A stretch of DNA of 28,052 nt. It comes from an uncultured beta proteobacterium. GTDB taxonomy: Bacteria; Pseudomonadota; Gammaproteobacteria; Burkholderiales; Burkholderiaceae. The DNA lies in contig CAIMPQ010000099.1 of NCBI GenBank assembly GCA_903843315.1, positions 1 through 28,052 on the forward strand, read 5' to 3'. The notes under the pieces are model-generated. The model was not told the origin of the DNA and ran no database searches. It saw nothing but the letters and a program-made list of their open reading frames with translations. Positions 8,190-16,664 of the stretch are shown here, one piece after another (position 1 is the stretch's first letter; each line of letters starts with the position of its first letter). A program made the translations under genes and the position numbers.

Positions 8190-9421
8190 CAGAACCTTTT
8201 AACGCCTTGCAGTTAGCGCAAGATCAGATTGTCGATTTAGAGAAACAACTTCTAAAACGCAAACTACGCGTAAATAAATCCGCTTGCGACGTACATGCAA
8301 ATGTAGATGATAGGGAACTGAAAGCGTTTTGTAGCAACGACTATCTCGGTCTTGCCAATCACCCTGAGTTGATCAATGCTTTAGCTGAAGGTGGAAAAAA
8401 ATATGGGGTTGGCAGTGGCGCCTCGCATTTAATTAGCGGGCATAGTCTTGCCCATGAACTCCTTGAGACTAAGCTGGCATCCTTTCAGGAACTCCATATT
8501 CCCAAGGCGCGTGCGCTGTTTTTTAGCACTGGTTACCTGGCAAACCTTACTGCAGTTACTGGCCTAGTTAAGCTAGCACCCCGTGGCTGCGCAAGTATTT
8601 ATGCTGCTAGACTCAATCACGCCTCTCTCATTGATGGCGTTCGTCTCGCTGGCGCCCAAAATGATGCGGCAATCAGCCTCTTCGACCACACGCAACTTGA
8701 TTCTTTAACTGAAGCATTAAAGGAGGATACGAAGTTACTCAAAATCATTGTCACTGATGGCGTCTTTAGTATGGATGGTGATCTAGCACCAGTTCAAGAA
8801 TTGCTGCACATTGCCCAACAATATGATGCACTGCTAATAGTGGATGATGCACATGGTTTTGGAGTGTTAGGTAAACAGGGTCATGGCATTTTGGAACAAG
8901 CAGATATTCAATCTGATCGCATCATCTATATTGGCACCCTAGGAAAAGCGGCTGGAGTCGGCGGTGCTTTTATTTGCGCACAAGATTCCTTTATTGAATG
9001 GCTCATTCAGAAGGGGCGTCCCTATATTTACAGTACTGCAGCGCCACCAGCGCTTGCGCATACCTTATCAAAGAGCCTAGAAATCATTGCTAGCGAAGAG
9101 GGTAACAAACGACGCGCCCATTTGAATCAACTCATCAAAATTTGGCAAGATGAAATGTCTTTTTCCATTTGGGAGAAAGTGGCTTCCTGCACGCCAATAC
9201 AGCCCATCATTATTGGCAGCAACGCCAATGCGTTATTGGCAGCCAAATTACTAGATGAGGCAGGTTATTGGATTCCAGCAATTCGGCCACCAACCGTTCC
9301 TCTGGGTAGCGCGCGTTTACGAATTACCTTTTCAGCAAATCATAGTATGGATGATGTGCGCGAGCTCATTCGCACCCTAAAAAGTATTGAGCAAAAGACG
9401 CTTGAGAAAACTGTTGCATGA
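8186..9421 (+). CDS. bioF: 8-amino-7-oxononanoate synthase BioF
   Basis: BioF condenses pimeloyl-ACP (or pimeloyl-CoA) with L-alanine, releasing CO2, to make KAPA. The 411-residue alpha-oxoamine synthase has the FCSNDYLGLANHP segment near residues 48-60, the glycine-rich GVGSGASHLISGH stretch (74-86), the PLP-contact DDAHGFG (220-226) and the cofactor lysine K254 in GTLGKAAGVGGA. It is about 25 residues longer than E. coli BioF, mostly at the ends. Both the start (overlap with bioA) and the stop (overlap with bioD) lie in ATGA junctions, and AAGGTG near the end of bioA serves as ribosome binding site. Confidence 0.96.
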   Translation: MTEPFNALQLAQDQIVDLEKQLLKRKLRVNKSACDVHANVDDRELKAFCSNDYLGLANHPELINALAEGGKKYGVGSGASHLISGHSLAHELLETKLASFQELHIPKARALFFSTGYLANLTAVTGLVKLAPRGCASIYAARLNHASLIDGVRLAGAQNDAAISLFDHTQLDSLTEALKEDTKLLKIIVTDGVFSMDGDLAPVQELLHIAQQYDALLIVDDAHGFGVLGKQGHGILEQADIQSDRIIYIGTLGKAAGVGGAFICAQDSFIEWLIQKGRPYIYSTAAPPALAHTLSKSLEIIASEEGNKRRAHLNQLIKIWQDEMSFSIWEKVASCTPIQPIIIGSNANALLAAKLLDEAGYWIPAIRPPTVPLGSARLRITFSANHSMDDVRELIRTLKSIEQKTLEKTVA

Positions 9422-10137
9422 GTAAGGCAGCGGGATTCTTTGTTGTCGGCACTGATACCGAGGTTGGTAAAACCTTAGTCAGCGCTGCATTGATTCTGAA
9501 GCTGCGCGAACAAGGGCTTAATGCAATGGGATTTAAGCCGGTAGTCGCAGGTACCTACAAAAATAGTGATGGCTCCATTCTCAATGAGGACATAGAGACC
9601 TTGCGTATTGCTTCAGGTATACCGTCCGGGAAACTGGATTTGTGTCCATACATCTTAGATATCCCTGCCGCTCCTCATTTGGTTGCTACTAATCAAGGTA
9701 TACACCTTGAGCTCGACATCATCTTGCAAGCCTTCAAGCGTATTCACAGCCAAAGTGAGTTCCTTGTTGTAGAGGGTGCTGGAGGATTTCTGGTACCACT
9801 AAATGATCATGAAGATCTGGCTAGTCTTGCCCAGAAAATGGATTTGCCTGTGATTTTGGTAGTTGGTATGAAATTAGGCTGCATTAATCATGCCCTGCTT
9901 ACTTACGAGGCTATTCGGTCCCGTAAATTAAAGATTGCCGGGTGGCTTGCCAATAGTCTTGCTATCGAAATGCCTTTATTAAAGGAAAATATTTCGACAC
10001 TGCAATCGAGAATAGATGCGCCTTTCTTGGGATTAATTCCAGCCTTGCCAAAAGAACTTCAAAAACCCGATAACAGCCCTTATTCGATTAAAGCCTTGGG
10101 TTTTGCTGCACAGCACATTAATCTGCCAATACTCTAA
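9418..10137 (+). CDS. bioD: Dethiobiotin synthetase BioD
   Basis: BioD closes the ureido ring: it carboxylates 7,8-diaminopelargonate with CO2 and ATP to give dethiobiotin. The 239-residue protein starts with the family P-loop G11-TDTEVGKT19, has the FKPV segment near residue 39 and the EGAGGFLVPL motif near residue 117, all characteristic of BioD. It is the last gene of the bioAFD operon; no bioC or bioH for pimeloyl-ACP supply is present here, so that step must be encoded elsewhere. A 59-bp gap follows before the next gene. Confidence 0.95.
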   Translation: MSKAAGFFVVGTDTEVGKTLVSAALILKLREQGLNAMGFKPVVAGTYKNSDGSILNEDIETLRIASGIPSGKLDLCPYILDIPAAPHLVATNQGIHLELDIILQAFKRIHSQSEFLVVEGAGGFLVPLNDHEDLASLAQKMDLPVILVVGMKLGCINHALLTYEAIRSRKLKIAGWLANSLAIEMPLLKENISTLQSRIDAPFLGLIPALPKELQKPDNSPYSIKALGFAAQHINLPIL

Positions 10138-10148
10138 AGGGACTGAAT

Positions 10149-10168
10149 GCCGCCTCTAAAGGTGCGGC
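10149..10168. repeat. Short GC-rich hairpin between bioD and the M20 gene
   Basis: GCCGC (10149-10153) and GCGGC (10164-10168) can pair, with partial extension inside through a one-base bulge. No T-run follows, so it is not a standard intrinsic terminator. It would lie in the leader of the M20 gene or between two genes of one transcript. Role unknown. Confidence 0.35.
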
Positions 10169-10196
10169 TCAGAAGACTTTCGGATAAGATGAAGGG

Positions 10197-11393
10197 ATGC
10201 ATTTACTCCCTGAAATTATTGACTCTGCAGAAGCTATTCAAGAAATTCGACGCAATATTCATGCTCATCCTGAATTGCGTTTCGAAGAAAACCGCACAGC
10301 TGATCTAGTTGCAGAGGCACTTTCAAGCTGGGGGATTGCTGTTTATAGAGGCATGGGTAAAACAGGTGTTGTTGGCCGACTCGATGGCGATCTTGGCCCC
10401 GGCAAAATGATTGGGCTACGCGCCGATATGGATGCACTGCCATTGCAAGAACACAATAATTTTGCCCACACTTCACGCAATCCCGGAAAGATGCACGCTT
10501 GTGGCCACGATGGCCACACTGCAATGTTGTTGGGTGCTGCGCAATACCTATCAAATCATCGCGATTTCAAGGGTAGCGTGATCTTCATTTTCCAACCCGC
10601 TGAAGAAGGTGGTGCTGGTGCAAATGAAATGATTAAAGATGGGCTCTTTAAAGAATTTCCCTGTGATGCTGTCTTTGGACTTCATAACTGGCCAGGATTA
10701 GCAGAAGGTGCTTTTGGTGTCACTGCAGGGCCGATGATGGCGTCTAGCAATACTTTTGAAATCACCATCAAAGGTAAAGGTGGGCACGCTGCATTACCCC
10801 ACAATAGCGCTGATCCTGTATTAACTGGAGCGCAAGTCGTACTGGCTTTGCAAAGCATTATTACTCGCAATAAAAGGCCAGTAGATGCTGCCGTTCTTTC
10901 AGTTACCCAATTTCATGCTGGTGAAACAAGTAATGTGATCCCCGATAGCGCATTTATCGGTGGCACTATCCGCACATTTACGCTTGAAGTATTGGATTTG
11001 ATGGAGCAACGCCTGCGAGAGATTTCCCATAGTGTTGCGGGCGCCTTTGATTGCCAAGCAGAAATTCAATTTTCCAGAAACTATCCGCCACTAATCAATC
11101 ATGCGAATGAAGTGCAATTTGCAAGTGAAGTAATGGGCGAATTAGTTGGCAAGCAAAATGTCAATACTGCTATTGACCCCACAATGGGTGCTGAAGATTT
11201 TGCGTTTATGTTGTTAGAGAAACCGGGATGCTACGTCTTTCTGGGTAATGGCGACGGTGATCATCGCTCTGTAGGTCACGGGATGGGCCCCTGCCACCTT
11301 CACAATCCTTCCTATGACTTCAATGATGCTTTGATTCCGGTTGGCGTGAGCTATTGGGTCAAACTAGCTCAACGCTACCTAGAAAAGAATTAA
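10197..11393 (+). CDS. M20 family amidohydrolase (hippurate hydrolase / N-acyl amino acid deacylase type)
   Basis: A cytoplasmic two-metal hydrolase of the M20D subfamily, which cleaves N-acyl (often N-acetyl or N-benzoyl) amino acids. The 398-residue protein has GLRADMDALPL (73-83), the metal-binding HACGHDGHT with C102 and H104, the catalytic pair in QPAEEGGAGA (E136/E137), a further ligand H163 in GLHNWPG, and MGAEDFAFM near the C-terminus with its conserved glutamate. The lid domain typical of the family lies between. Substrate cannot be read from sequence: hippurate, acetylated amino acids or indole-acetyl conjugates are all possible. It follows bioD by 59 bp on the same strand and may be read from the bio promoter, but nothing links it to biotin. 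Confidence 0.88.
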   Translation: MHLLPEIIDSAEAIQEIRRNIHAHPELRFEENRTADLVAEALSSWGIAVYRGMGKTGVVGRLDGDLGPGKMIGLRADMDALPLQEHNNFAHTSRNPGKMHACGHDGHTAMLLGAAQYLSNHRDFKGSVIFIFQPAEEGGAGANEMIKDGLFKEFPCDAVFGLHNWPGLAEGAFGVTAGPMMASSNTFEITIKGKGGHAALPHNSADPVLTGAQVVLALQSIITRNKRPVDAAVLSVTQFHAGETSNVIPDSAFIGGTIRTFTLEVLDLMEQRLREISHSVAGAFDCQAEIQFSRNYPPLINHANEVQFASEVMGELVGKQNVNTAIDPTMGAEDFAFMLLEKPGCYVFLGNGDGDHRSVGHGMGPCHLHNPSYDFNDALIPVGVSYWVKLAQRYLEKN

Positions 11394-11397
11394 GTTA

Positions 11398-12174
11398 TTA
11401 CGAGTTGGTAAATTTGGCGGGGCGTTTTTCGATAAATGCTGCCATACCTTCTTTTTGATCATTTGTTCCAAAGCATGTATGGAATAGGCGGCGTTCGAAA
11501 TGAATGCCTTGTGAAAGAGTAGTCTCGTAAGCGGTGTTGACTGCTTCTTTAACCATCATGGTTGTCAACAAAGGCATATCTGCAATTTCTTTAGCGATGG
11601 CTTTGACTTCTTTCAATAAATCCGCCTTAGGGAATATGCGGGCCACCAAGCCAGAACGCTCAGCCTCAGCAGCATCCATCATGCGACCTGTTAACGCTAA
11701 ATCCATTGCCTTGGCTTTTGATACGGCACGCGGCAAACGCTGAGTGCCGCCAGCGCCGGGAATGATGCCCAGCTTAATTTCTGGTTGCGCAAACTTGGCA
11801 TTATCAGCTGCCATAATAGTGTCACACATCATTGCTAGCTCACATCCACCTCCAAGTGCATAACCGGATACTGCAGCAATCACAGGCTTACGAACTTTTT
11901 GCATGTGTTCCCAGTTTCGGGAAATAAAATTATGGCGATACACATCTTGCAAGCTCCGCTTTGCCATTGAAGCAATATCGGCACCAGCAGCAAATGCTTT
12001 CTCGCTACCGGTCACAATGATGCAACCAATATTGTCATCCGCATCAAATGCAAGTAATGCCTCACCTAGTTCATCCATTAATTGATCATTCAACGCATTT
12101 AGCACTTCAGGGCGATTTAAAGTGATAGTGGCAACTTTACCGTCTACTTCAGTCAAAATTGTTTTGTAGCTCAT
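11398..12174 (-). CDS. Enoyl-CoA hydratase
   Basis: A crotonase-fold enzyme expected to hydrate trans-2-enoyl-CoA to 3-hydroxyacyl-CoA in fatty acid or aromatic acid degradation. The 258 residues match the family length. The oxyanion-hole segments AFAAGADI (60-67) and GYALGGGCEL (104-113) are present, and both catalytic glutamates are seen, E112 in GGCELA and E132 in PEIKLGIIPGAGGTQ, spaced 20 residues as in rat mitochondrial hydratase (Glu144/Glu164). That supports a true hydratase over an isomerase. AGGAAAG lies 6 bases before the ATG. The stop is 4 bp from the convergent M20 stop, and mltA lies 25 bp upstream on the same strand. Which pathway it serves (paaF-like or general) is not clear. 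Confidence 0.9.
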   Translation of the reverse strand: MSYKTILTEVDGKVATITLNRPEVLNALNDQLMDELGEALLAFDADDNIGCIIVTGSEKAFAAGADIASMAKRSLQDVYRHNFISRNWEHMQKVRKPVIAAVSGYALGGGCELAMMCDTIMAADNAKFAQPEIKLGIIPGAGGTQRLPRAVSKAKAMDLALTGRMMDAAEAERSGLVARIFPKADLLKEVKAIAKEIADMPLLTTMMVKEAVNTAYETTLSQGIHFERRLFHTCFGTNDQKEGMAAFIEKRPAKFTNS

Positions 12175-12199
12175 GGATTTCTTTCCTGTATGTAATCAA

Positions 12200-13309
12200 T
12201 TAACGCGGTAGCAATAGCCACATCTTGCCATTTTGTTTCATGCGTCCCGCCATTTCTCCTGCAGCATCACCAGATCCCCAATAGTAATCAGCCCTGACAC
12301 CCCCCACAATGGCCTTACCAGTATCCTGGGCCATTACCAACTTTTGCAAGGGCTGTGCACTCAATGGTTTGGTGGTCGCCAGAAATACCGGGGCACCCAA
12401 GGGCATCGCCTGAAGATCAATCGCAATACTGCGCTCGGCCGTTAATGACACTCCCAGGGCACCGACAGTGCCTGATGTCTCTTTAAAAAAAACAAAACGG
12501 GGATTGGCATTGAGCATCTCATTCACACGCTCAGGATTACGCTTAGCCCATTGCGAAATACCCTGCATAGTGGCTTCTTTGCTTGTAATCTCTTTACGCT
12601 CAAGCAACCATTGTGCTGAAGATTTAAAGGGCTGCTCATTCGTCCCAGCAAATCCTAGCTGTAATATTCTGCCGTTCTCGAGCCGAATTTTTCCTGAACC
12701 CTGAATTTGCATGGAGGCAGCTTCAACAGGGTCTTGCACCCAAGCTATTTCCGATCCTTTTAAAATTCCTGAACTCATCAACTCGGCACGTGTTGGGCCT
12801 GGGTTAGGCTTAGATTTTTGCCATGCTTTGGGGTATGCATAAAGGGGAACACTGTAAGTGCTTGTGCGCGTTTGTGAGCCGTTCATCACAGGCTCGTAGT
12901 AACCAGTAATCAAACCTGTCTCGCTACCAGAGTTGTTACGGACTTCATATGCCTGAAAATGATTCTCGAAATAGGTTCGAATGGCTAAGGCGTCTTGAGC
13001 AGAAACGCTTCCAGCTTGAGCGCACACTTGGCGCCAATTCACCTCTCCAGCCCGCTTGCGTAAAGCATCACAACTTTTAAGCCATGCAGGCCAAGCCTGA
13101 GTCAAGCTATCCTCTTGCCAACCAGGTAATGTCTGCCATGAAACAGCGTTGAAGCTGGCTATTGATGAGCTATAAGATGATGGAGTAGCACCAGAACTAC
13201 CAGATCGATACCCAGTTCCTCGCGTTGGTGGAGTTGAACAGCCAACAATTAAACTCGCAATCAAGATAGCGAATACACTTACTTGAAATAATTTAAATTT
13301 AGAAATCAT
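12200..13309 (-). CDS. mltA: Membrane-bound lytic murein transglycosylase A, lipoprotein
   Basis: MltA cleaves the MurNAc-GlcNAc bond of peptidoglycan, forming 1,6-anhydro ends, and is anchored to the outer membrane as a lipoprotein. I place the start at 13309 because it gives a clean lipoprotein signal: basic MISKFK, a hydrophobic stretch, and the lipobox LIVGC at residues 19-23. A longer open frame to 13408 would add 33 unlikely residues before it. After a Ser/Gly/Thr-rich linker come the MltA core (GLITGYYEP near residue 133) and the C-terminal 3D domain, with the conserved aspartates in AQDTG and VRADYYWG. The product is 369 residues. It lies between apaG and the enoyl-CoA hydratase on one strand. 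Confidence 0.93.
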   Translation of the reverse strand: MISKFKLFQVSVFAILIASLIVGCSTPPTRGTGYRSGSSGATPSSYSSSIASFNAVSWQTLPGWQEDSLTQAWPAWLKSCDALRKRAGEVNWRQVCAQAGSVSAQDALAIRTYFENHFQAYEVRNNSGSETGLITGYYEPVMNGSQTRTSTYSVPLYAYPKAWQKSKPNPGPTRAELMSSGILKGSEIAWVQDPVEAASMQIQGSGKIRLENGRILQLGFAGTNEQPFKSSAQWLLERKEITSKEATMQGISQWAKRNPERVNEMLNANPRFVFFKETSGTVGALGVSLTAERSIAIDLQAMPLGAPVFLATTKPLSAQPLQKLVMAQDTGKAIVGGVRADYYWGSGDAAGEMAGRMKQNGKMWLLLPR

Positions 13310-13421
13310 GATTACCAACTTATTTGATGAATACCCAATGCTGCTCTTTGTTATTGAAGGCGCTATTGCTTTAGGACTTTTATTGTTTATTGTCCTATGG
13401 ACGGGCAAAGGGAAAAAATAG
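13308..13421 (+). CDS. Possible 37-residue single-pass membrane peptide
   Basis: A short open frame fills most of the 130-bp gap between mltA and apaG but lies on the opposite strand. The product has an acidic N-terminus (MITNLFDEYP), one hydrophobic segment at about residues 11-32 rich in Leu, Ile, Val and Gly, and the lysine-rich end TGKGKK. That is the layout of many small inner-membrane proteins. Its ATG shares the four bases CATG with the mltA start, so the two genes would be head-to-head with no gap. No clear Shine-Dalgarno is seen (only AGA a few bases before). No function is known to me; chance in AT-rich DNA is a real alternative. Confidence 0.4.
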   Translation: MITNLFDEYPMLLFVIEGAIALGLLLFIVLWTGKGKK

Positions 13422-13439
13422 CATTTCTATTACTTTGCA

Positions 13440-13814
13440 TTAATGCAGGGTACGCGGCATTACTAGTGCAAATTCCGGGATTGGGGCCTGAAAAAACTGA
13501 GCCTCTTCTGTTACACAGAAGTACTCGCCCCGCATAGTGCCAGCCGGAGTCGGTAAAGTCGCCCAACTGGTGTATTCAAACTGCTCCCCAGAGCGCAATA
13601 AGGGCTGCTGACCGACCACCCCCAAGCCCCGTACTTCCTGAACATCATTATCCCCATCAGTAATGAACCAATGGCGGGCAATAAGCTGAATACTGGCTGT
13701 CCCAGTATTACGGATGGTGACCGTATAGGCGAAGGCAAATTGACGGTTATCGGGGTCAGATTGGTCTTGAAGGTACTGGGCTTTGACCGTAATACTAATT
13801 TCATGGGGATTCAT
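13440..13814 (-). CDS. apaG: ApaG family protein
   Basis: ApaG is a small beta-sandwich (FN3-like) protein linked genetically to Co2+/Mg2+ handling and to diadenosine tetraphosphate hydrolase in enterobacteria; its molecular role is unsettled. The sequence shows the family core: SPDN-like SDPDNRQFAFAYTVTIRN, ARHWFITDG, VRGLGVVGQQP and GTMRGEYFC. I chose the ATG at 13814 (124 residues) because it aligns with the start of E. coli ApaG (125 residues); an ATG six codons upstream at 13832 is also open. GGAG lies about 12 bases before the chosen start. It diverges from rpe with under 50 bp between them and heads the apaG-mltA-hydratase run. Confidence 0.92.
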   Translation of the reverse strand: MNPHEISITVKAQYLQDQSDPDNRQFAFAYTVTIRNTGTASIQLIARHWFITDGDNDVQEVRGLGVVGQQPLLRSGEQFEYTSWATLPTPAGTMRGEYFCVTEEAQFFQAPIPEFALVMPRTLH

Positions 13815-13863
13815 GCTCGAATTCTGCTCCATCCCAAGGCCAACTGCAAGCTAGAATCTAGGG

Positions 13864-14589
13864 ATGGAAAGCCAAAAAACACCATCCAATCCCCAGTTTG
13901 TTATCGCCCCATCCATTTTGTCGGCTGATTTTGCCTGCCTAGGCAAAGAAGTCCAAGATGTTCTAGCTGCGGGTGCGGACTGGATTCACTTTGACGTGAT
14001 GGACAACCACTACGTCCCCAACCTGACAATTGGCCCGCTTGTTTGTGAGGCCATTCGTCCGCACGCAATCAAAAATGGCAAGCCCGCCGTGATTGATGTT
14101 CATTTAATGATCGAGCCGGTTGACCGCATCGTTCCCGATTTTGCTAAGGCAGGCGCTAATTTAATTAGCTTCCACCCTGAAGCTAGCCCTCATGTAAACC
14201 GCACTCTCAATTTAATCCGTGATCAAGGTTGTCAAGCAGGTCTCGTACTCAATCCTGCGACGCCACTAGATCATTTAGACCATACCCTCGAATTACTTGA
14301 CTTGGTTTTACTCATGTCTGTTAACCCAGGCTTTGGTGGCCAATCTTTTATCCCAAGCACTCTCCAGAAGATTGTTCAAGTTCGCGAGCGTTTAGATCGA
14401 TATCAAGCACAGACCGGTCGCCATATTCGTCTTGAAGTGGACGGTGGGATTAAGGTCGATAACATTGCCCAGGTTGCACAAGCGGGTGCTGATACCTTTG
14501 TAGCTGGCTCAGCTATTTTCGGAAAAGAGAATTACACGCAAGTCATTGAAGCAATGCATGCTGAATTAGGAAAGCTAGGAAAAACCTAA
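13864..14589 (+). CDS. rpe: Ribulose-phosphate 3-epimerase
   Basis: Rpe interconverts D-ribulose 5-phosphate and D-xylulose 5-phosphate in the non-oxidative pentose phosphate pathway. The 241-residue TIM barrel carries the expected metal and catalytic residues: H42 and D44 in HFDVMDNHYVPN, H80 in DVHLMI, and D193 in VDGGI. MSVNPGFGGQSF and the phosphate-binding VAGSAIF near the C-terminus are also present. AGGG lies directly before the ATG, and a small inverted repeat CTAGA-A-TCTAG (13851-13861) sits at the start. The stop codon overlaps the trpE ATG by one base (TAATG), so rpe leads the trp operon here. Confidence 0.97.
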   Translation: MESQKTPSNPQFVIAPSILSADFACLGKEVQDVLAAGADWIHFDVMDNHYVPNLTIGPLVCEAIRPHAIKNGKPAVIDVHLMIEPVDRIVPDFAKAGANLISFHPEASPHVNRTLNLIRDQGCQAGLVLNPATPLDHLDHTLELLDLVLLMSVNPGFGGQSFIPSTLQKIVQVRERLDRYQAQTGRHIRLEVDGGIKVDNIAQVAQAGADTFVAGSAIFGKENYTQVIEAMHAELGKLGKT

Positions 14590-16094
14590 TGCAACGTGAA
14601 GAATTTAATGCCCTAGCAAAACAGGGTTTCAACCGTATTCCGATTGTCAAAGAGGTCTTGTCAGACCTAGAGACCCCGCTGTCCCTTTACGTCAAGCTCA
14701 GTCAGACTTTTGGCAACAAAAATACCTATTTGCTGGAATCCGTTTTAGGTGGCGAGCGCTTTGGCCGCTTCTCCTTTATTGGTCTGCCTGCAAAGACTAT
14801 CGTTCGAACAGTGGGAACCCCGTCTGCACCTATCAATGAAGTAGTCACAGATGGCAAAGTGGTTGAAAGCAATACCGATAATCCACTGGATTTTGTAGAT
14901 GCTTATTTCAAACGCTTCAAAGTTGCAGTGCAAGCGGGTCTGCCTCGCTTTTGCGGTGGACTCGCTGGTTATTTTGGATATGACACCGTTCGCTATATTG
15001 AATCTCGTTTAGCACAACATAGTTTGCCAGATGAATTAGGTGTTCCTGACATCCAACTCATGCTTACTGAAGAGTTGGCAGTCATTGATAACGTTGCAGG
15101 AAAAATCTATTTCATTGTCTATGCAGATCCAAGCAAGGTTGATGGTTTTGAAAAGGCTCAAAATCGTTTAAAAGAATTACTCTCCTGTCTTGGCAAGCCA
15201 GCAAATATGCCTGCATCGCTACCAAGCACCAAGACTGAACTTATCCGCAAGTTCAAGGCAGCAGATTTTGAAGATGCAGTACGCAAAACCAAAGAATATA
15301 TTTTGGCTGGTGATTGTATGCAGGTAGTCATTGGTCAGCGCATTAGTAAACCGTTTACAGATTCTCCATTAGCCCTTTACAGAGCACTTCGCTCTTTAAA
15401 TCCTTCGCCTTATATGTATTTCTATGATTTTGGGGATATGCAAATTGTTGGGTCATCCCCAGAAATTTTGGTTCGCCAGGAAAAACTGGCTGTAGAAAAG
15501 ATTGTGACGATTCGCCCCCTCGCTGGAACACGTCCGCGTGGCGCCACACCCGAGGAAGATGAACGATTAGCTAAGGAACTCTTAGCTGACCCTAAAGAAA
15601 TTGCCGAGCATGTCATGTTGATCGACCTGGCTCGAAATGATGTTGGCCGAATTGCCAAGACTGGGTCAGTAAAAGTTACTGACTCTATGTCGATTGAAAA
15701 GTATTCTCATGTGCAGCATATTGTGAGCTCAGTTGAGGGGCATCTTTTAGACGACATGAGTAATATGGATGTGCTGCGAGCTACCTTCCCTGCGGGCACC
15801 TTATCTGGAGCACCAAAAATACGGGCGATGGAAATTATTGATGAGATGGAAATTGTAAAACGTTGTGTTTATGGTGGAGCAGTTGGTTATCTTTCTTTCT
15901 CAGGGGATATGGATGTGGCTATCGCCATTCGTACAGGAGTGATTCGCGATGGCGTGCTGCACTCTCAAGCTGGTGCTGGAGTAGTTGCTGACTCAGATCC
16001 CACAGCCGAGTGGAAAGAAACTGAGGCCAAGGCGCGGGCTGTATTAACGGCTGCTGAATTAGTACAAGGAGGACTTGATGCTCCTAATGATTGA
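14589..16094 (+). CDS. trpE: Anthranilate synthase component I
   Basis: TrpE makes anthranilate from chorismate, using ammonia supplied by TrpG; it is the committed step of tryptophan synthesis. The 501-residue protein has the N-terminal domain with the LLES motif at 48-51, which in known TrpE enzymes is part of the tryptophan feedback site. The C-terminal chorismate-binding domain follows, with IRPLAGTRPRG, DEERLAKELL-like and FPAGTLSGAPK segments. LLES and the paired trpG argue for TrpE over PabB. It starts on the last base of rpe, so there is no room for a trp leader peptide or attenuator directly upstream. Feedback inhibition is therefore the only control visible here. Confidence 0.96.
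   Translation: MQREEFNALAKQGFNRIPIVKEVLSDLETPLSLYVKLSQTFGNKNTYLLESVLGGERFGRFSFIGLPAKTIVRTVGTPSAPINEVVTDGKVVESNTDNPLDFVDAYFKRFKVAVQAGLPRFCGGLAGYFGYDTVRYIESRLAQHSLPDELGVPDIQLMLTEELAVIDNVAGKIYFIVYADPSKVDGFEKAQNRLKELLSCLGKPANMPASLPSTKTELIRKFKAADFEDAVRKTKEYILAGDCMQVVIGQRISKPFTDSPLALYRALRSLNPSPYMYFYDFGDMQIVGSSPEILVRQEKLAVEKIVTIRPLAGTRPRGATPEEDERLAKELLADPKEIAEHVMLIDLARNDVGRIAKTGSVKVTDSMSIEKYSHVQHIVSSVEGHLLDDMSNMDVLRATFPAGTLSGAPKIRAMEIIDEMEIVKRCVYGGAVGYLSFSGDMDVAIAIRTGVIRDGVLHSQAGAGVVADSDPTAEWKETEAKARAVLTAAELVQGGLDAPND
16067..16072 (+). promoter_or_regulatory. Shine-Dalgarno that sets the trpG start
   Basis: A full AGGAGG lies inside the end of trpE, 5 bases before the ATG at 16078. It is the best ribosome binding site noticed in the window and favours that ATG over the TTG codon one position upstream. 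Confidence 0.75.
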
Positions 16095-16644
16095 TAACTA
16101 CGACTCGTTTACCTACAACCTCGTGCAATATTTTGCTGAGCTGGGTGAAGAAGTCAAAGTGTTTCGAAACGATGAGATCTCCGTTGAAGATATTGCGAGA
16201 CTAAATCCTGCCCGTATTTGCATTTCTCCTGGGCCATGCAGTCCAGCAGAGGCTGGAATCTCAGTTGAAACAATCAAACACTATGCAGGAAAAATTCCGA
16301 TTTTGGGAGTCTGTCTTGGACACCAAGCGATTGGCGAAGCCTTTGGCGGCAATGTCATTCGCGCCCAAAAGGTAATGCATGGCAAAACGGATTTGATTCA
16401 TCACACCGGCGTTGGGGTTTTTAAAAACTTACCGAATCCATTCAAAGTCACTCGCTATCACTCATTAGCAATTGAAAAAAGTTCCTTGCCAGCAGTATTA
16501 GAGGTTACCGCGACATCCTCTGATGGTGAAATCATGGCTGTGCGTCATCGTGAGCTGGCTGTAGAAGGGGTTCAATTCCATCCCGAGTCCATTCTTTCTG
16601 AACATGGTCACGCTCTGCTCAAGAATTTTTTACTAAATACATAA
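16078..16644 (+). CDS. trpG: Anthranilate synthase component II, glutamine amidotransferase
   Basis: TrpG hydrolyses glutamine and channels ammonia to TrpE. The 188-residue class I amidotransferase has the opening MIDNYDSFTYN, the oxyanion segment SPGPCSP (50-56), the nucleophile C79 in GVCLGHQ, and the H168/E170 pair in QFHPES, completing the catalytic triad. It overlaps the trpE end by 17 bp. In many proteobacteria one such protein also serves PabB in folate synthesis; whether it is shared here cannot be seen. It is not fused to trpD, unlike in E. coli. Confidence 0.96.
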   Translation: MLLMIDNYDSFTYNLVQYFAELGEEVKVFRNDEISVEDIARLNPARICISPGPCSPAEAGISVETIKHYAGKIPILGVCLGHQAIGEAFGGNVIRAQKVMHGKTDLIHHTGVGVFKNLPNPFKVTRYHSLAIEKSSLPAVLEVTATSSDGEIMAVRHRELAVEGVQFHPESILSEHGHALLKNFLLNT

Positions 16645-16664
16645 GTAACTCGATAAAAAGCGCT

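Noticed and set aside
13310..13408. A 33-residue N-terminal extension of mltA
   Set aside because: It precedes an excellent lipoprotein signal (basic start, hydrophobic core, LIVGC lipobox), which would not work if buried; the residues look random.
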